Assembly: GCA_039822785.1 (NCBI GenBank)
Contig: JBCBMO010000003.1
Location: forward strand, 124,001-188,000
Reading direction: 5' to 3'
DNA from: Thermohalobaculum sp039822785
GTDB lineage: Bacteria > Pseudomonadota > Alphaproteobacteria > Rhodobacterales > Rhodobacteraceae
DNA: 64,000 nucleotides
The position numbers were made by a program, and so were the translations under genes. Positions within the stretch are counted from its first letter, which is position 1, and every line of letters begins with the position of its first letter. The notes below the pieces were generated by a model. It worked only from the letters and a program-made list of their open reading frames with translations. It had not been told where the DNA came from and made no database searches. Positions 55,571 through 64,000 of this stretch are shown here, piece by piece.

Positions 55571-57925
55571 TCAGTCGATGGCGATCTGTGCACGCACCTG
55601 CTCGGTGATGCGCTCGATCTCGAAGGCCGTGCGCGTCACCCGCGGGGTCATCAGCACGATCAACTCGGACCGGCGCACCTCGCTGTCGGTGACGCCGAAG
55701 AGGTTCCCCAGGATCGGGATCTCGCGAAGAACGGGAATGCCGCCCTCGTCGAGGGTCAGCGTCCCCGAGATCAGCCCGCCGAGAACGATCGTGCCGCCGG
55801 AGCGCACGGTGACCTCCGACTGCAAATCGCGCCGGGCGATGGTCGGTGTCAGTTCGGCGCCGGCGACGGTGGGCAGTGCGTTGCTGACATTGGTGATGAT
55901 CTGCATGCGCACGCTGTCGTCGGGGCGGATCTGGGGCGTCACCTCGACGGTGATGCCGGTCTGCCGGGTCTCGACTTCGTTGGTGACGACGACTTCGCCG
56001 GTTTGGGCCGAGTCCTGCGTGGCGGTAAGGAAGGGGATCTCGTCACCCACCGTCAACGAGGCTGTCTGTCCGCTCACGACCGACAGATAAGGCGAGGAGA
56101 TCACCTTGACGTCGGTCACCTGCTGGAGCGCGCTCACCAGGATCTCGAGCCCCAGACCGCTGATCGCACCCACGTTGCCAAGCGCCGTGAGACCAAGGCC
56201 ATCCGGCGTGATCAGGCCGCCCGCGAACTCCGAGTTACGGACGGTCAGCCCGTTCTCCTGCAGGAAGAACTGCACCCCGAACTCCAGCGTGTCGTTGAGA
56301 TCGACCTGCAGGATCGTCCCCTCCAGCACCAGCTGGGGCTGCGGCACGTCAAGCGCGATCACAAGCTCACGGATCTGCAAGAAGTCCTCGTAGCTCGAGC
56401 GGATCAGAAGCGCGTTGTTCCGCACGTCCGGCACGATCGACAGATCGGGCAGGCCGCTGCCGGGGAAGAAGTCCTGTTGCTGCAGCCGCCGCGACTCGCC
56501 GCCCGGCGGGATGTCGGCGCCGCTCACCTGCGCCGGCGCGCCCGTTAGACCGGGCCCTGTGGTCCGGCCGCCCAAAGTCCCGCCATTGCCGCCGCCGCCG
56601 CCCTGTTGCTCCTGCTCCGCCTCGAAGGTCGCGATATCCGCAGCCCCCGCGTTCGGCCCCACCTGCTGGCGAATATCGCGCGCGGCGAGAATGCGGGAGG
56701 ACTGAGGCTCAGCGCCCTGTGAGATGGTTTCGACGGGGGCCTGCACGATCCCCAGCAGCAGCTCCAGCAGCTGCTCGGTGACCGTGGTCGCATCGATATA
56801 GGTAAGCGCGACCACGCGGACCTGCGGCCGCTCCCGGATGTCGTTGTCGAGCTCGGCGATCAGCCGCCGAACGTCGCGCAGCCGCCGATCGCTGCGCGCC
56901 GCGATCAGCACCGATTGCTGTGCCGAAAGCGGCACGATGGTCACGCCGGTGCTGGAGGCTTCGCCCTCCTCCTCGCCCAGGACCTGTTCGACCTCCAGCG
57001 CGATCTGCGCCGGGGTAGCCGCACGGACGGGCAGGATCGCGGCGACCCGGTTGCCGAGGGTTTGACCGAACATCGTGGCCAGCAGACGCCGCGCCGAGGC
57101 CACTTCCTCAGGCAGCGCGCGGATCACGATGCGGTCGGCCGAGGGTACCGCGACCACAGCGGTATCCTCCGTGCCCAGGACCGTTTGGATCACCGGCGCG
57201 ATCTCCAGGGCGAGCCCTTCGCCGACCGGGATGGCCTCCGTGACGAAACCGTTGCCGCCCAGCGTGCCGCGCGCTTCGGCGATCGCCGCGATCACGTCCG
57301 GCGGGCCCACGTGGTAGACGCCCTCGATCCGGCGCAGCTCCAGACCCTCACGCGCCACGATCCCCCGCAGCAGCGGCAGAAGCTCGGTCACCGGCAGGGG
57401 GCGCTCGGTGCGGAAGGTGATCGGGGTCGAGCCATCGGCACTGAGCAGGTAGTTCTCGCGCAGGATGCCGTTCAGGATCTGCTGCAGCACGAAGTCGAGA
57501 GGATCGCCGTCGAAGGACAGCGAAACGCGGCGGGTCTCAGGCTCGCCGTCGCCATCCGCGTCGAAGGTCGTGACCTGAGCCGCGTCCTCGTCGAGGATCT
57601 CGGTATCCGGCCGGCCGCCAGAGCCGAAGCGAAAGGCGACAGGCGGCCGCTGTTGCCCCGTGAGCGGTCGCTGGCGCGGATCGGTCGAGCGCACGCGCGG
57701 CCCGTCGATGGGCCGTGACGGCGTGTCGATCAGCGTGTCGACCCGCTGTGGCAGGGTCCCGGCCCGCTGGCGCTCAGGCGACAGGAAGCGCTCGGCGGCG
57801 TTCATGTCCTCCCGCTCTTCGTCGGTGGGACGTTCCGCATCGAAGTAGGATTCGCATCCGGCCAGGAGGAGAGCCGCCAGCAGGACGACCGACGCCCTTG
57901 GCAAGAGATTCCCGTTAGCGATCAT
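55571..57925 (-). CDS. GspD-like lipoprotein secretin in the T3SS locus
   Basis: 784 aa. Lipoprotein signal peptide with lipobox LLAGC (Cys24). Disordered N-terminal part (30-140), then N0/N1/N2/N3-type ring domains (RVSLSFDGDPLDFVL, PVTELLPLLRGIVAREGLELRR, IPVGEGLALEIAPVIQTVLG, RVVALTYIDATTVTEQLLELLLG), a Gln/Gly-rich insertion near 438 (EQEQQGGGGGNGG), and the beta-barrel secretin domain with IPVLREIPILGNLF near 730. The domain plan and signature are of the GspD/type II class rather than YscC. It is the only outer membrane ring protein in the locus, directly after sctU, so it may serve as SctC. A 104-bp gap could hold its own promoter. Confidence 0.85.
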   Translation of the reverse strand: MIANGNLLPRASVVLLAALLLAGCESYFDAERPTDEEREDMNAAERFLSPERQRAGTLPQRVDTLIDTPSRPIDGPRVRSTDPRQRPLTGQQRPPVAFRFGSGGRPDTEILDEDAAQVTTFDADGDGEPETRRVSLSFDGDPLDFVLQQILNGILRENYLLSADGSTPITFRTERPLPVTELLPLLRGIVAREGLELRRIEGVYHVGPPDVIAAIAEARGTLGGNGFVTEAIPVGEGLALEIAPVIQTVLGTEDTAVVAVPSADRIVIRALPEEVASARRLLATMFGQTLGNRVAAILPVRAATPAQIALEVEQVLGEEEGEASSTGVTIVPLSAQQSVLIAARSDRRLRDVRRLIAELDNDIRERPQVRVVALTYIDATTVTEQLLELLLGIVQAPVETISQGAEPQSSRILAARDIRQQVGPNAGAADIATFEAEQEQQGGGGGNGGTLGGRTTGPGLTGAPAQVSGADIPPGGESRRLQQQDFFPGSGLPDLSIVPDVRNNALLIRSSYEDFLQIRELVIALDVPQPQLVLEGTILQVDLNDTLEFGVQFFLQENGLTVRNSEFAGGLITPDGLGLTALGNVGAISGLGLEILVSALQQVTDVKVISSPYLSVVSGQTASLTVGDEIPFLTATQDSAQTGEVVVTNEVETRQTGITVEVTPQIRPDDSVRMQIITNVSNALPTVAGAELTPTIARRDLQSEVTVRSGGTIVLGGLISGTLTLDEGGIPVLREIPILGNLFGVTDSEVRRSELIVLMTPRVTRTAFEIERITEQVRAQIAID

Positions 57926-58029
57926 GATCCCCTCACCCTTTCCCCAACGGACGCTAAGGCGGCGCGCTTTCTACGGGCAAAGAGAAATATCTGGTTCGAC
58001 TGGAACGTGTGTGATGCGTGTCACCACGG

Positions 58030-59139
58030 TCACCTTCTAGGGCCTTCGAGATCGATCATTCCGTGGTCGAGAGGGCCTTTGTAGAGATCGTCGCGGTTGC
58101 GCTCGACCCAGGTCAGCACCTCGGCCAGCAATTCGAAGAACTCGTCGGGTACGTATTCGCCTACCCGCGCCTCGGCATACATGCTGCGGGCCAAGCGCTT
58201 GTGGTGGAAGATCGGCACGCCCTCCAGCTCCGCCGCCTCTCGCATCGCATGGGCCATCACGTTGCGACCCTTGGCCATGACGATGGGCAGCGGGGTCTCG
58301 CCGGGGCGGTAATCGATGGCGACCGCCAAATGAACGGGGTTCACGACCACGGCGGAGGACTTCTTGGTCTTCTGCACCGGGTCGCCCATGATCAGCTCTT
58401 GGGCCAGCTGCTTGCGCTGGCCCTTGATCATCGGATCGCCCTCGCTCTCCTTGTACTCCCGCTTCACCTCGTCCTTCGTCATCATCAGGCTTTTGGTGTG
58501 CGTCTGCTGCTGGAACCAAAAGTCGAAGACGGCGACGACGATGAAGGCGAAGGCGGTGATGCCGAGGATGGTTGCCAGCATGACCACGGTGATCGAGGTC
58601 AGGCAGGCCATGCCGCAGTGGACCGACAGGATGAGCGGTCGGATCGCCCCCTCGATCACGAAGTAGAGCATCACGGAGAGAAAGATGATCTTGAACAGGG
58701 ACTTCAGCACCTCGAAGAGCTGCTTCTTCGAGAAGACCCGCTTGAAGCCAGCCATGGGGTCGATCTTCTCGAGCTTCGGCATCACGCCGTCGATCGCGAA
58801 GACCGAGCCGATCTGCAGGTAGTTCCCCGCGACCGCCGCTAGGATCGTCACGCCGATGATCGGCAGCAGCGTGTCCGAGATCTGCTCGAAGGCCGCCGCC
58901 ATGCCCTTTTGGATCGCTGTCGGATCGTCTGCGACGACCAGCGCGGCCATCAGATCGATGATGACGACCATGTCGTCGAAGAAGGCCTCGGCGTTGACCC
59001 AGATATAGGCGATCACGGCCATGAGGGAGACGGTCGTCACGACCTCCTGGCTGCGCGCCACCTGACCCTTCGCCCGGGCGTCGCGGAGCTTCTTCGGCGT
59101 CGGCTGTTCGGTCTTTTCACCCGTCGGTCCAGCCATCAC
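58030..59139 (-). CDS. sctU: T3SS export gate switch protein SctU
   Basis: 369 aa. N-terminus GEKTEQPTPKKLRDARAKGQV is diagnostic of the SctU/FlhB family; four membrane segments follow, then a linker (about 205-265). The autocleavage site reads Asn267-Pro-Val-His instead of NPTH. The C-terminal domain (AVAIDYRPGETPLPIVMAKG, EGVPIFHHKRLARSMY, YVPDEFFELLAEVLTWVER) matches YscU-type rather than FlhB. It sets substrate switching in the export gate. The start overlaps sctT stop by 4 bases. Confidence 0.93.
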   Translation of the reverse strand: MMAGPTGEKTEQPTPKKLRDARAKGQVARSQEVVTTVSLMAVIAYIWVNAEAFFDDMVVIIDLMAALVVADDPTAIQKGMAAAFEQISDTLLPIIGVTILAAVAGNYLQIGSVFAIDGVMPKLEKIDPMAGFKRVFSKKQLFEVLKSLFKIIFLSVMLYFVIEGAIRPLILSVHCGMACLTSITVVMLATILGITAFAFIVVAVFDFWFQQQTHTKSLMMTKDEVKREYKESEGDPMIKGQRKQLAQELIMGDPVQKTKKSSAVVVNPVHLAVAIDYRPGETPLPIVMAKGRNVMAHAMREAAELEGVPIFHHKRLARSMYAEARVGEYVPDEFFELLAEVLTWVERNRDDLYKGPLDHGMIDLEGPRR

Positions 59140-60002
59140 TCACCCCCCGGTAGCGGCGGCCCATCGTTGAGCATCTCATAGAGCAGAAGCATGTAGCCAT
59201 CGAGCAGGCTCTCCTGGCCCATGGCGTAGATCATGAAGGTCTGGATGTAGAAAATCAGGATGATGATCGCGATGCCCGACTTGATCGGCATCGCCAGGAT
59301 GAAAACCTGAACCTGCGGCGCGAACCGGCTGACGAGCGCGAGCGCGAGCTCGGCCAGGAACATCGCCACCAGGACCGGGCCCGCCAGGACGAACATCGCC
59401 TCCATCCCCAGATCGATGATCTCCAGCGCCATGCGCGGCAGCTCCGCCGGCGGCGCGGGGATGAAGACGTTCACCGGCAGCGCCAGGTAAGACTGCATGA
59501 TGATCATCAGCAGGATCAGAAAACCGCCCGAGGCCAGGAAGTAGGTCATAAAGGCCTGGCTGAGGACGTTGCCGATGGGCGTACTCTCGTGGCCCTGCAA
59601 GGGATCGATGCTGGCGGCGATGGCCGCGCCGCGCTGGTTGTCGATCAGCCCGCCGGCGGCCTGGACGCACCAGAACAGCCAGGCGACCGCATAGCCCATG
59701 AGAAAGCCAATCACGAACTCCTTGAAGAAGAGTAGCGCGAAAAGCGGCAGCTCGGTCGGGATCTCCTTGGCGTATTGCAGGTTCATCGGGCTGGTGGCGG
59801 CCGCCAGCACCAGGATGATCGCCTGGCGCGCCATCCGCGGCGCCGCGTTCGAGGTCAGAAGCTGAGAGTAGGTGAGAAAGGCGTACATCCGCGGCAGCGT
59901 GATGAGCAGCGAGACGAGATAGATCTCGAAGGCGAGATAGAGCGATGCCGGAGCCGAGGTGCCCTCGTCCGGTAGAAGCTCGATAATCGCATCCGGATCC
60001 AC
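59136..60002 (-). CDS. sctT: T3SS export gate protein SctT
   Basis: 288 aa with several long hydrophobic helices. Family features: FFKEFVIGFLMGYAVAWLFW, LIDNQRGAAIAASIDP (the conserved polar loop), MPIKSGIAIIILIFYIQTF. SctT sits at the base of the SctRST gate complex in the inner membrane. Starts 21 bases after sctS and overlaps sctU. Confidence 0.94.
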   Translation of the reverse strand: MDPDAIIELLPDEGTSAPASLYLAFEIYLVSLLITLPRMYAFLTYSQLLTSNAAPRMARQAIILVLAAATSPMNLQYAKEIPTELPLFALLFFKEFVIGFLMGYAVAWLFWCVQAAGGLIDNQRGAAIAASIDPLQGHESTPIGNVLSQAFMTYFLASGGFLILLMIIMQSYLALPVNVFIPAPPAELPRMALEIIDLGMEAMFVLAGPVLVAMFLAELALALVSRFAPQVQVFILAMPIKSGIAIIILIFYIQTFMIYAMGQESLLDGYMLLLYEMLNDGPPLPGGE

Positions 60003-60023
60003 GGCCCCGCTCCGCGCCCGACC

Positions 60024-60293
60024 TCAGCCCACGACCTTGGGGAAGTCGTCGAAGACCTGAAGCGTGAAGGAGAGAAGCTCGGAGCCCAGGATGCCCGCCA
60101 TGGCCGCGATCGTGACGGCCACGGCGATGAGCTTGATCGCGAAGGACAGCGTCTGTTCCTGCACCTGCGTCAGCGCCTGCAGGAGCGAGACGACCACGCC
60201 CACGATGGCCGCCACGGCGATGGGCGGCATCGACAGGATCATGGTGAGCACCATGGCCTCGGTGATGAAGTGGACGGCGTCTTCCGGCGACAT
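60024..60293 (-). CDS. sctS: T3SS export gate protein SctS
   Basis: 89 aa from ATG 60293 (MSPEDAVHFITEAMVL). Two long hydrophobic helices with PPIAVAAIVGVVVSLLQALTQVQEQTLSF, a close match to the YscS/FliQ hallmark. The frame is open further upstream but only inside sctR. Starts 11 bases after sctR. Confidence 0.95.
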   Translation of the reverse strand: MSPEDAVHFITEAMVLTMILSMPPIAVAAIVGVVVSLLQALTQVQEQTLSFAIKLIAVAVTIAAMAGILGSELLSFTLQVFDDFPKVVG

Positions 60294-60304
60294 CGACGGC
60301 CTCC

Positions 60305-60946
60305 CTAGGCGTATGTCTGCACCAACCCCAGGATCAGCCGCGACCATCCGTCGACCATGACGAAGAGGAACAGCTTGAAGGGCAGCGAGATGGTGAGCGG
60401 CGACACCATCATCATGCCCATGGCGAGCAGGATGTTGGAGACGATGAGGTCGATGGCGATGAACGGCAGATAAAGCAGGAAGCCGATCTCGAAGGCCTCG
60501 CGCAGCTCGGTCACCGTGAAGGCGGGCAGGACCACCGCGAAGCTCTGCGCCGTCAGCCCCTCGGCCAGTTCGGGTGGCCAAAGCTCCTTGGCGGCCTCCA
60601 GGAAGAAGGTCTTCTCCCGGTTCGAGGCATGGCGGTCCAGGAACTCGATCAGCGGGCCCTTGGCGGCGTTATACGTCGCCTCCAGGTCCTCGACGTTGGC
60701 GAAGCTGAAGTCGCCGGAGCTGAGGATCACGTAGGTCTGCACGATGACCGGCGCCATGACATAGCCCGACAGGATCAGGGCCAGCGCGTTCAGCGCGATA
60801 TTGGGCGGGATCTGCTGCACGCCGAGCGCGTTGCGCACCAAGAGCAGCACGACGGCGATCTTGATGAAGGCCGTCGCGACCACCGCCAGGAAGGGCAGCA
60901 GCGCTGCAGCCGCAAGCAGCAGGATTAGGTTAAGCGGATCGGTCAT
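60305..60946 (-). CDS. sctR: T3SS export gate protein SctR
   Basis: 213 aa. Hydrophobic, with ATAFIKIAVVLLLVRNALGVQQIPPN and FLLYLPFIAIDLIVSNILLAMGMMMVSP, the classic SctR/FliP motifs. Pentamer core of the export gate. Size and the absence of an N-terminal signal favour the T3SS over the flagellar form. 48 bases after sctQ. Confidence 0.95.
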   Translation of the reverse strand: MTDPLNLILLLAAAALLPFLAVVATAFIKIAVVLLLVRNALGVQQIPPNIALNALALILSGYVMAPVIVQTYVILSSGDFSFANVEDLEATYNAAKGPLIEFLDRHASNREKTFFLEAAKELWPPELAEGLTAQSFAVVLPAFTVTELREAFEIGFLLYLPFIAIDLIVSNILLAMGMMMVSPLTISLPFKLFLFVMVDGWSRLILGLVQTYA

Positions 60947-60994
60947 CGGCCGTCAGGCGCCCCTTGTGCGGTGGCCAGGGTGTCCCTTGGCGGC

Positions 60995-62173
60995 TCAGAG
61001 CATGACGTCGGTCAGCTGGACCGCCAGGCGATCCTCCAGCTGGACCAGCCGCCCCGTGGCGATGGCGCGTCCGTTGAGACGCACGGTGACCACCATCCCA
61101 TCCTCGACGCCCGCTTCCACCGGGACGACGGCCCCCGGGGCGAGCGCCTCCAGCTCGGCCAGCGACATCTCGACGGCGCCGATATCCAGGTCGAGCGGCA
61201 CCGTCGGCGCTGCCGCCATGGGTTCGGGCGCGCCCTCGGGCGCCCCGGTCTGCATCGCATCGGTCTGCATCGCATCGGTCATCGGCGTCTCGGCGGTTGG
61301 CCGTTCGGGGATGGGCACGGCGGCAAGCTGGCGCGTAACCGCCCACCCCCCCTCGGCTGGCTGGCATTCGAAGATGGCGTTGGCACTGCGCATGAAGCGC
61401 TGGCCCTCGACCCCGGTGGGCATGATCAGGACATCGCCGGGCGCAAGGCGGCGCAGGCCGTCCAGAGCAATCGGCATGGCACCGAGCGAAAGCGCGATCG
61501 GCACGGGCACGCGGGCGGCAAGCCCCGCAAAGCGCGCGCGGCCGCTTGCCCCGCGGCCCACCAGCTTATGCGCCGACAGCAGGCTGCAGAGCTGCCCAGG
61601 TGCTATGCCGATCAAAGCGCTGCTCTGAGTGCCAGCCTGGCCCAGCGTCGCCTCGAACCACGTCAGGGCCGTCGGCGGATTGATCTCGGCCAGCCGCGCC
61701 GTGGGGCCGGCATTGACCGGCAGATAGGGCTCCACCGCCGTCAGCCAGCTGTCGCGCACCCCCGCATGCAGCGCGCCCGAAACCGCCTCCGGCAGGTTCT
61801 CAAGATCCTCCATCGCCAGCTCGGCGTTGAACCGCGCAGCGAAGGGATAGGCCGTCGGGACCAGGAGCGCGTGGCAGGAGGCATGGCCCTGCCCGGCATC
61901 CACGGTCACCAGATGACACATATGCTCGCCCGAGGGGCGTTTCGCGCGGTTGAACGTCAGTTCGCCGCCGCCCGACAGGCCGATCGGCGCGCCGGCAAAG
62001 CTCAGCGCCGCGTTCCACACCGGGCTCAGCGCGGCCGACAGGGCGACCGCGGGATAGGTGGGGTCCGAGACGGATACCTTGGCCGCTGCCGTGTCCGCGC
62101 CTGGCATCTCTGCCATGGGGGGCGGCCCATCCGGCATCGCGTGGTCGCTGAGGTCGAGCGGCTCCGTGCTCAC
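60995..62173 (-). CDS. sctQ: T3SS cytosolic sorting-platform (C-ring) protein SctQ
   Basis: 392 aa. A C-terminal SpoA domain (VPLDLDIGAVEMSLAELEAL and RLNGRAIATGRLVQLEDRLAVQL, about 325-390) and a second, weaker SpoA-like region around 225-290 (LGAMPIALDGLRRLAPGDVLIMP), as in YscQ. The Ala/Pro/Gln linker between them contains a small tandem DNA repeat. Met319 could start a separate SctQ-C product (74 aa), as YscQ and SpaO do. Overlaps sctP by 4 bases. Confidence 0.87.
   Translation of the reverse strand: MSTEPLDLSDHAMPDGPPPMAEMPGADTAAAKVSVSDPTYPAVALSAALSPVWNAALSFAGAPIGLSGGGELTFNRAKRPSGEHMCHLVTVDAGQGHASCHALLVPTAYPFAARFNAELAMEDLENLPEAVSGALHAGVRDSWLTAVEPYLPVNAGPTARLAEINPPTALTWFEATLGQAGTQSSALIGIAPGQLCSLLSAHKLVGRGASGRARFAGLAARVPVPIALSLGAMPIALDGLRRLAPGDVLIMPTGVEGQRFMRSANAIFECQPAEGGWAVTRQLAAVPIPERPTAETPMTDAMQTDAMQTGAPEGAPEPMAAAPTVPLDLDIGAVEMSLAELEALAPGAVVPVEAGVEDGMVVTVRLNGRAIATGRLVQLEDRLAVQLTDVML
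61246..61282. repeat. 15-bp tandem repeat in sctQ
   Basis: Two exact copies of CGGTCTGCATCGCAT (61246-61260 and 61261-61275), with a partial third CGGTCAT. On the coding strand it gives a TDAMQ pentapeptide repeat in the linker before the C-terminal SpoA domain. A likely slippage site that would change linker length in steps of five residues. Confidence 0.85.
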
Positions 62174-63057
62174 CGATCGTCCCCTACGGTCTGGGGTCCG
62201 CCGAAGAGGGCCGAGAGGGCGGCCTGGCCGCTTGCTGCCTCCTGCTTCGGCGCCTCACCACCCTCCACGATGCGGCAGGCACGCTTGGGGAACTTCGCCT
62301 GGAGCCGGTCGGCCAGCGCCTGCGCCGCGGCGCCGAGGCCCTGGATCTGCGCGGCCTGCACGCCCTGCAGGCTGACCTCGATCATCGCCGCAGCGCCCAC
62401 GCCGGAGAGGGTGATGCGCACCCCCTCCATCCCATAGGCCGCCGCGTCGAGGGGTAGGGCGACGCTGATCGCCTGGCCGCTGCCGCGCGGCCCGGCGAGG
62501 GCCCGGTCGATATGGGGCTGGAGTTGCGTCATCAGCGCCTCGGCCCGCTGCGCGGCATCCGCACCGCGCCCGGCCTCGACCGGGGCGGCGGCCACGGGCG
62601 CCGCGGCGGCGTTCGTCGCGGCCGCCGGCTGGCCGGTCAGCGTCGCGCCGACCTCGGCTGCGCGCAGGGGATCGACCTCCGGGCTCAGCGCCGGCCGCTC
62701 GGCCAGCACCAGCGCGCCGCCGGGCAGGATCGTGCCACGGCTGTCCGCCATCTCGCCCGCCATCAGGCCCGCGGCGCCGGCAGCCCCCTGGGCCGGCGCG
62801 AAGGGATCGCCCATGAGTTCGGACAGTTTCTCCTGGCGTGCGCTCATCGCCGCTCCGGCCGAGGCGCCGCCCTGCTGCTGGCCGAAGCCACCCTTGGGCC
62901 CCTGGTCGGAGCCTGCGCCCCAGTTGTTGCCCTGATGGCGGCCCTTGGGATCGCGCTGGAAGGCCTCGCGGCGCCCTTCCTGCCCGCGCTGGGTCTCCAT
63001 CTCGTTGTTCTTCTGGACGAACATATTCGCCTGATCGCCGATGCCGTTGATGCTCAT
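62170..63057 (-). CDS. sctP: Putative T3SS needle-length regulator SctP
   Basis: 295 aa. Low-complexity, Gln/Gly/Ala-rich N-terminal two-thirds (disordered ruler-type) and a compact C-terminal domain (190-270: ISVALPLDAAAYGMEGVRIT, AAMIEVSLQGV) that fits a T3S4 substrate-switching domain. The assignment rests mainly on position between sctO and sctQ, as in the yscNOPQRSTU order. Overlaps sctQ by 4 bases. Confidence 0.72.
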   Translation of the reverse strand: MSINGIGDQANMFVQKNNEMETQRGQEGRREAFQRDPKGRHQGNNWGAGSDQGPKGGFGQQQGGASAGAAMSARQEKLSELMGDPFAPAQGAAGAAGLMAGEMADSRGTILPGGALVLAERPALSPEVDPLRAAEVGATLTGQPAAATNAAAAPVAAAPVEAGRGADAAQRAEALMTQLQPHIDRALAGPRGSGQAISVALPLDAAAYGMEGVRITLSGVGAAAMIEVSLQGVQAAQIQGLGAAAQALADRLQAKFPKRACRIVEGGEAPKQEAASGQAALSALFGGPQTVGDDR

Positions 63058-63075
63058 GCCGCTCTCCGCCCGTCC

Positions 63076-63558
63076 CTATCCTGCGAACTCGGGCGCCTTG
63101 CGCCCGGCCAGATCCTCAAGCTCGACCTCTTCCTTGGCCTCAGCCTCGCGGGTGACCTCGGCCATTTCCTCCTCGATGAGGATATCCACCTTGTCGACCG
63201 CCTGCTCCGCCTGCTTGTGGGCGATGCGCGCCTCTTCCATGGCCTGCTTGCGCTCAACGATGACGTGCTCGGCGCGGGCCACGCGGTCGATCAGGCGCTG
63301 ATGCTCCGCCTCGACCTCCGCCGCGTTGTGCTTGGCCTCGTCGATATCCGCCTGCTCCACGGGTTTGCCCAGGATCGGGGTGAAGCACGCCTGCTCACGG
63401 TCCCGCAGCGTCAGCGCGCTCTCGTCCACGGCGGCCTGGGCCCTGTCGCGCAGCGCCTCCGCCGCCCGAACGCTGTCGCGCGCGGCGAGGAAGGCGGCCA
63501 TGGCCTTCTCCTCGCGCATCTTCTTGATGCGCCTCAGGGTGCGAAGCTGGTCGATCAT
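63076..63558 (-). CDS. sctO: T3SS stalk protein SctO
   Basis: 160 aa, almost entirely coiled coil, rich in Glu/Arg/Ala (RRIKKMREEKAMAAFLAARD; IDRVARAEHVIVERKQAMEE). YscO/FliJ-type proteins link the ATPase to SctV. Start overlaps sctN stop by 4 bases. Confidence 0.87.
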   Translation of the reverse strand: MIDQLRTLRRIKKMREEKAMAAFLAARDSVRAAEALRDRAQAAVDESALTLRDREQACFTPILGKPVEQADIDEAKHNAAEVEAEHQRLIDRVARAEHVIVERKQAMEEARIAHKQAEQAVDKVDILIEEEMAEVTREAEAKEEVELEDLAGRKAPEFAG

Positions 63559-64000
63559 CCGACCACCTGCTTCAGCTTGGCCATCATCGTGTCGAAGTCG
63601 TCGAACTCATCGGTGCGCTGGCGCAGGAAATCGTTGATGGCGTCGATCTTCTCCACCGCCTCGTCGGTCTTGGCGTCCGAGCCGCGCTTGTACTCGCCGA
63701 TCTTGATCAGCAGCTCGACCTCGGCATAGGCGGCCATCCAGGCGTTGATCTTGCCGGCCATGTCCTGGTGCTCGCGCGAGACGACCTTGGTCATCACGCG
63801 GCTCTTGGACTGGAGCACGTCGATGGCGGGGTAGTGGTTCCCAGCCGCCAGCTTGCGCGACAGGATGATATGACCATCCAGGATCGAGCGGGTCTCGTCG
63901 GCCACCGGCTCGTTCATGTCGTCGCCCTCGACCAGCACGGTGTAGAGCGCGGTGATCGAGCCATGTTCGTTCATCCCCACCCGCTCCATGAGCTTGGGCA
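63555..64000 (-). CDS. sctN: T3SS ATPase SctN, C-terminal part only
   Basis: Runs off the right edge; only the last 148 residues are inside. They read PKLMERVGMNEHGSITALYT, then the conserved EPVADETRSILDGHIILSRKL and HYPAIDVLQSKSRVM found in F1-beta-like type III ATPases, and the helical tail that includes IKIGEYKRGSDAKTDEA. The sequence favours YscN-type over FliI. The rest of the locus lies beyond the window. Confidence 0.93.
   Translation of the reverse strand, partial: PKLMERVGMNEHGSITALYTVLVEGDDMNEPVADETRSILDGHIILSRKLAAGNHYPAIDVLQSKSRVMTKVVSREHQDMAGKINAWMAAYAEVELLIKIGEYKRGSDAKTDEAVEKIDAINDFLRQRTDEFDDFDTMMAKLKQVVG

Noticed and set aside
58030..64000. Flagellar export genes instead of type III secretion
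   Set aside because: SctU C-terminus and SctS/SctR/SctO read as Ysc-type, gene order is sctNOPQRSTU, and there are no flagellar structural genes; a secretin is present.

Overview
The window is uniformly GC-rich, densely coded DNA from a bacterial chromosome. Gene content (DUF1127, DUF1489, YgfZ, a MocR-type regulator, RSxT-free tRNA-Thr with encoded CCA, alphaproteobacterial dnaK/dnaJ style) points to an alphaproteobacterium, most likely Rhodobacterales or a close relative; this is inference from family distribution, not from a phylogenetic marker. All identifications are by reading the translated sequence; no database search was run.

Left part (1-27 kb): mostly housekeeping. It holds a GFA-fold protein, glutamate synthase large subunit gltB (no gltD nearby), mtgA, a divergent DUF1127/MocR pair with a duplicated operator-like sequence, a glutathione transferase, queG, an SDR protein, ygfZ, a two-gene glycosyltransferase cassette, DUF1489, dapB, a degenerate transglutaminase-like protein, and a heat-shock operon dnaK-fkbM-dnaJ in which an FkbM methyltransferase gene sits between the two chaperone genes. 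Then come a three-gene unit ending in alkB, the YifB/ComM ATPase, two uncharacterised proteins (one with a caspase-like His/Cys arrangement), asd, a small lipoprotein and tRNA-Thr(CGT).

Middle (27.3-44.2 kb): an accessory block on the minus strand made of a TPR-sulfotransferase and two giant multidomain exoproteins. The first (about 2928 aa) combines LamG-like modules, a calcineurin-like phosphoesterase and a glycerophosphodiester phosphodiesterase. The second (about 2046 aa) has an N-terminal G8 domain and a beta-helix like those of the CEMIP/TMEM2 hyaluronidase family, followed by Ig-like modules and three C-terminal repeats. Neither has a Sec signal peptide. A sharply AT-rich gap separates them.

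44.4-55.5 kb: membrane and metabolic genes: SulP transporter with a double-domain universal stress protein, an HlyD-type adaptor with a DUF2955/FUSC-like membrane protein, a potassium channel whose gene overlaps the DUF2955 gene tail-to-tail by 95 bp, an AI-2E family transporter, choline dehydrogenase betA, an acyl-CoA dehydrogenase and a divergent LysR regulator.

Right end (55.0-64 kb, continuing beyond the window): a minus-strand type III secretion locus in the order sctN-O-P-Q-R-S-T-U, tightly packed, followed by a large lipoprotein secretin that looks like a GspD (type II) secretin rather than a YscC. The ring-forming outer membrane component therefore seems to have been recruited from another system. 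SctU carries NPVH in place of the usual NPTH autocleavage motif.
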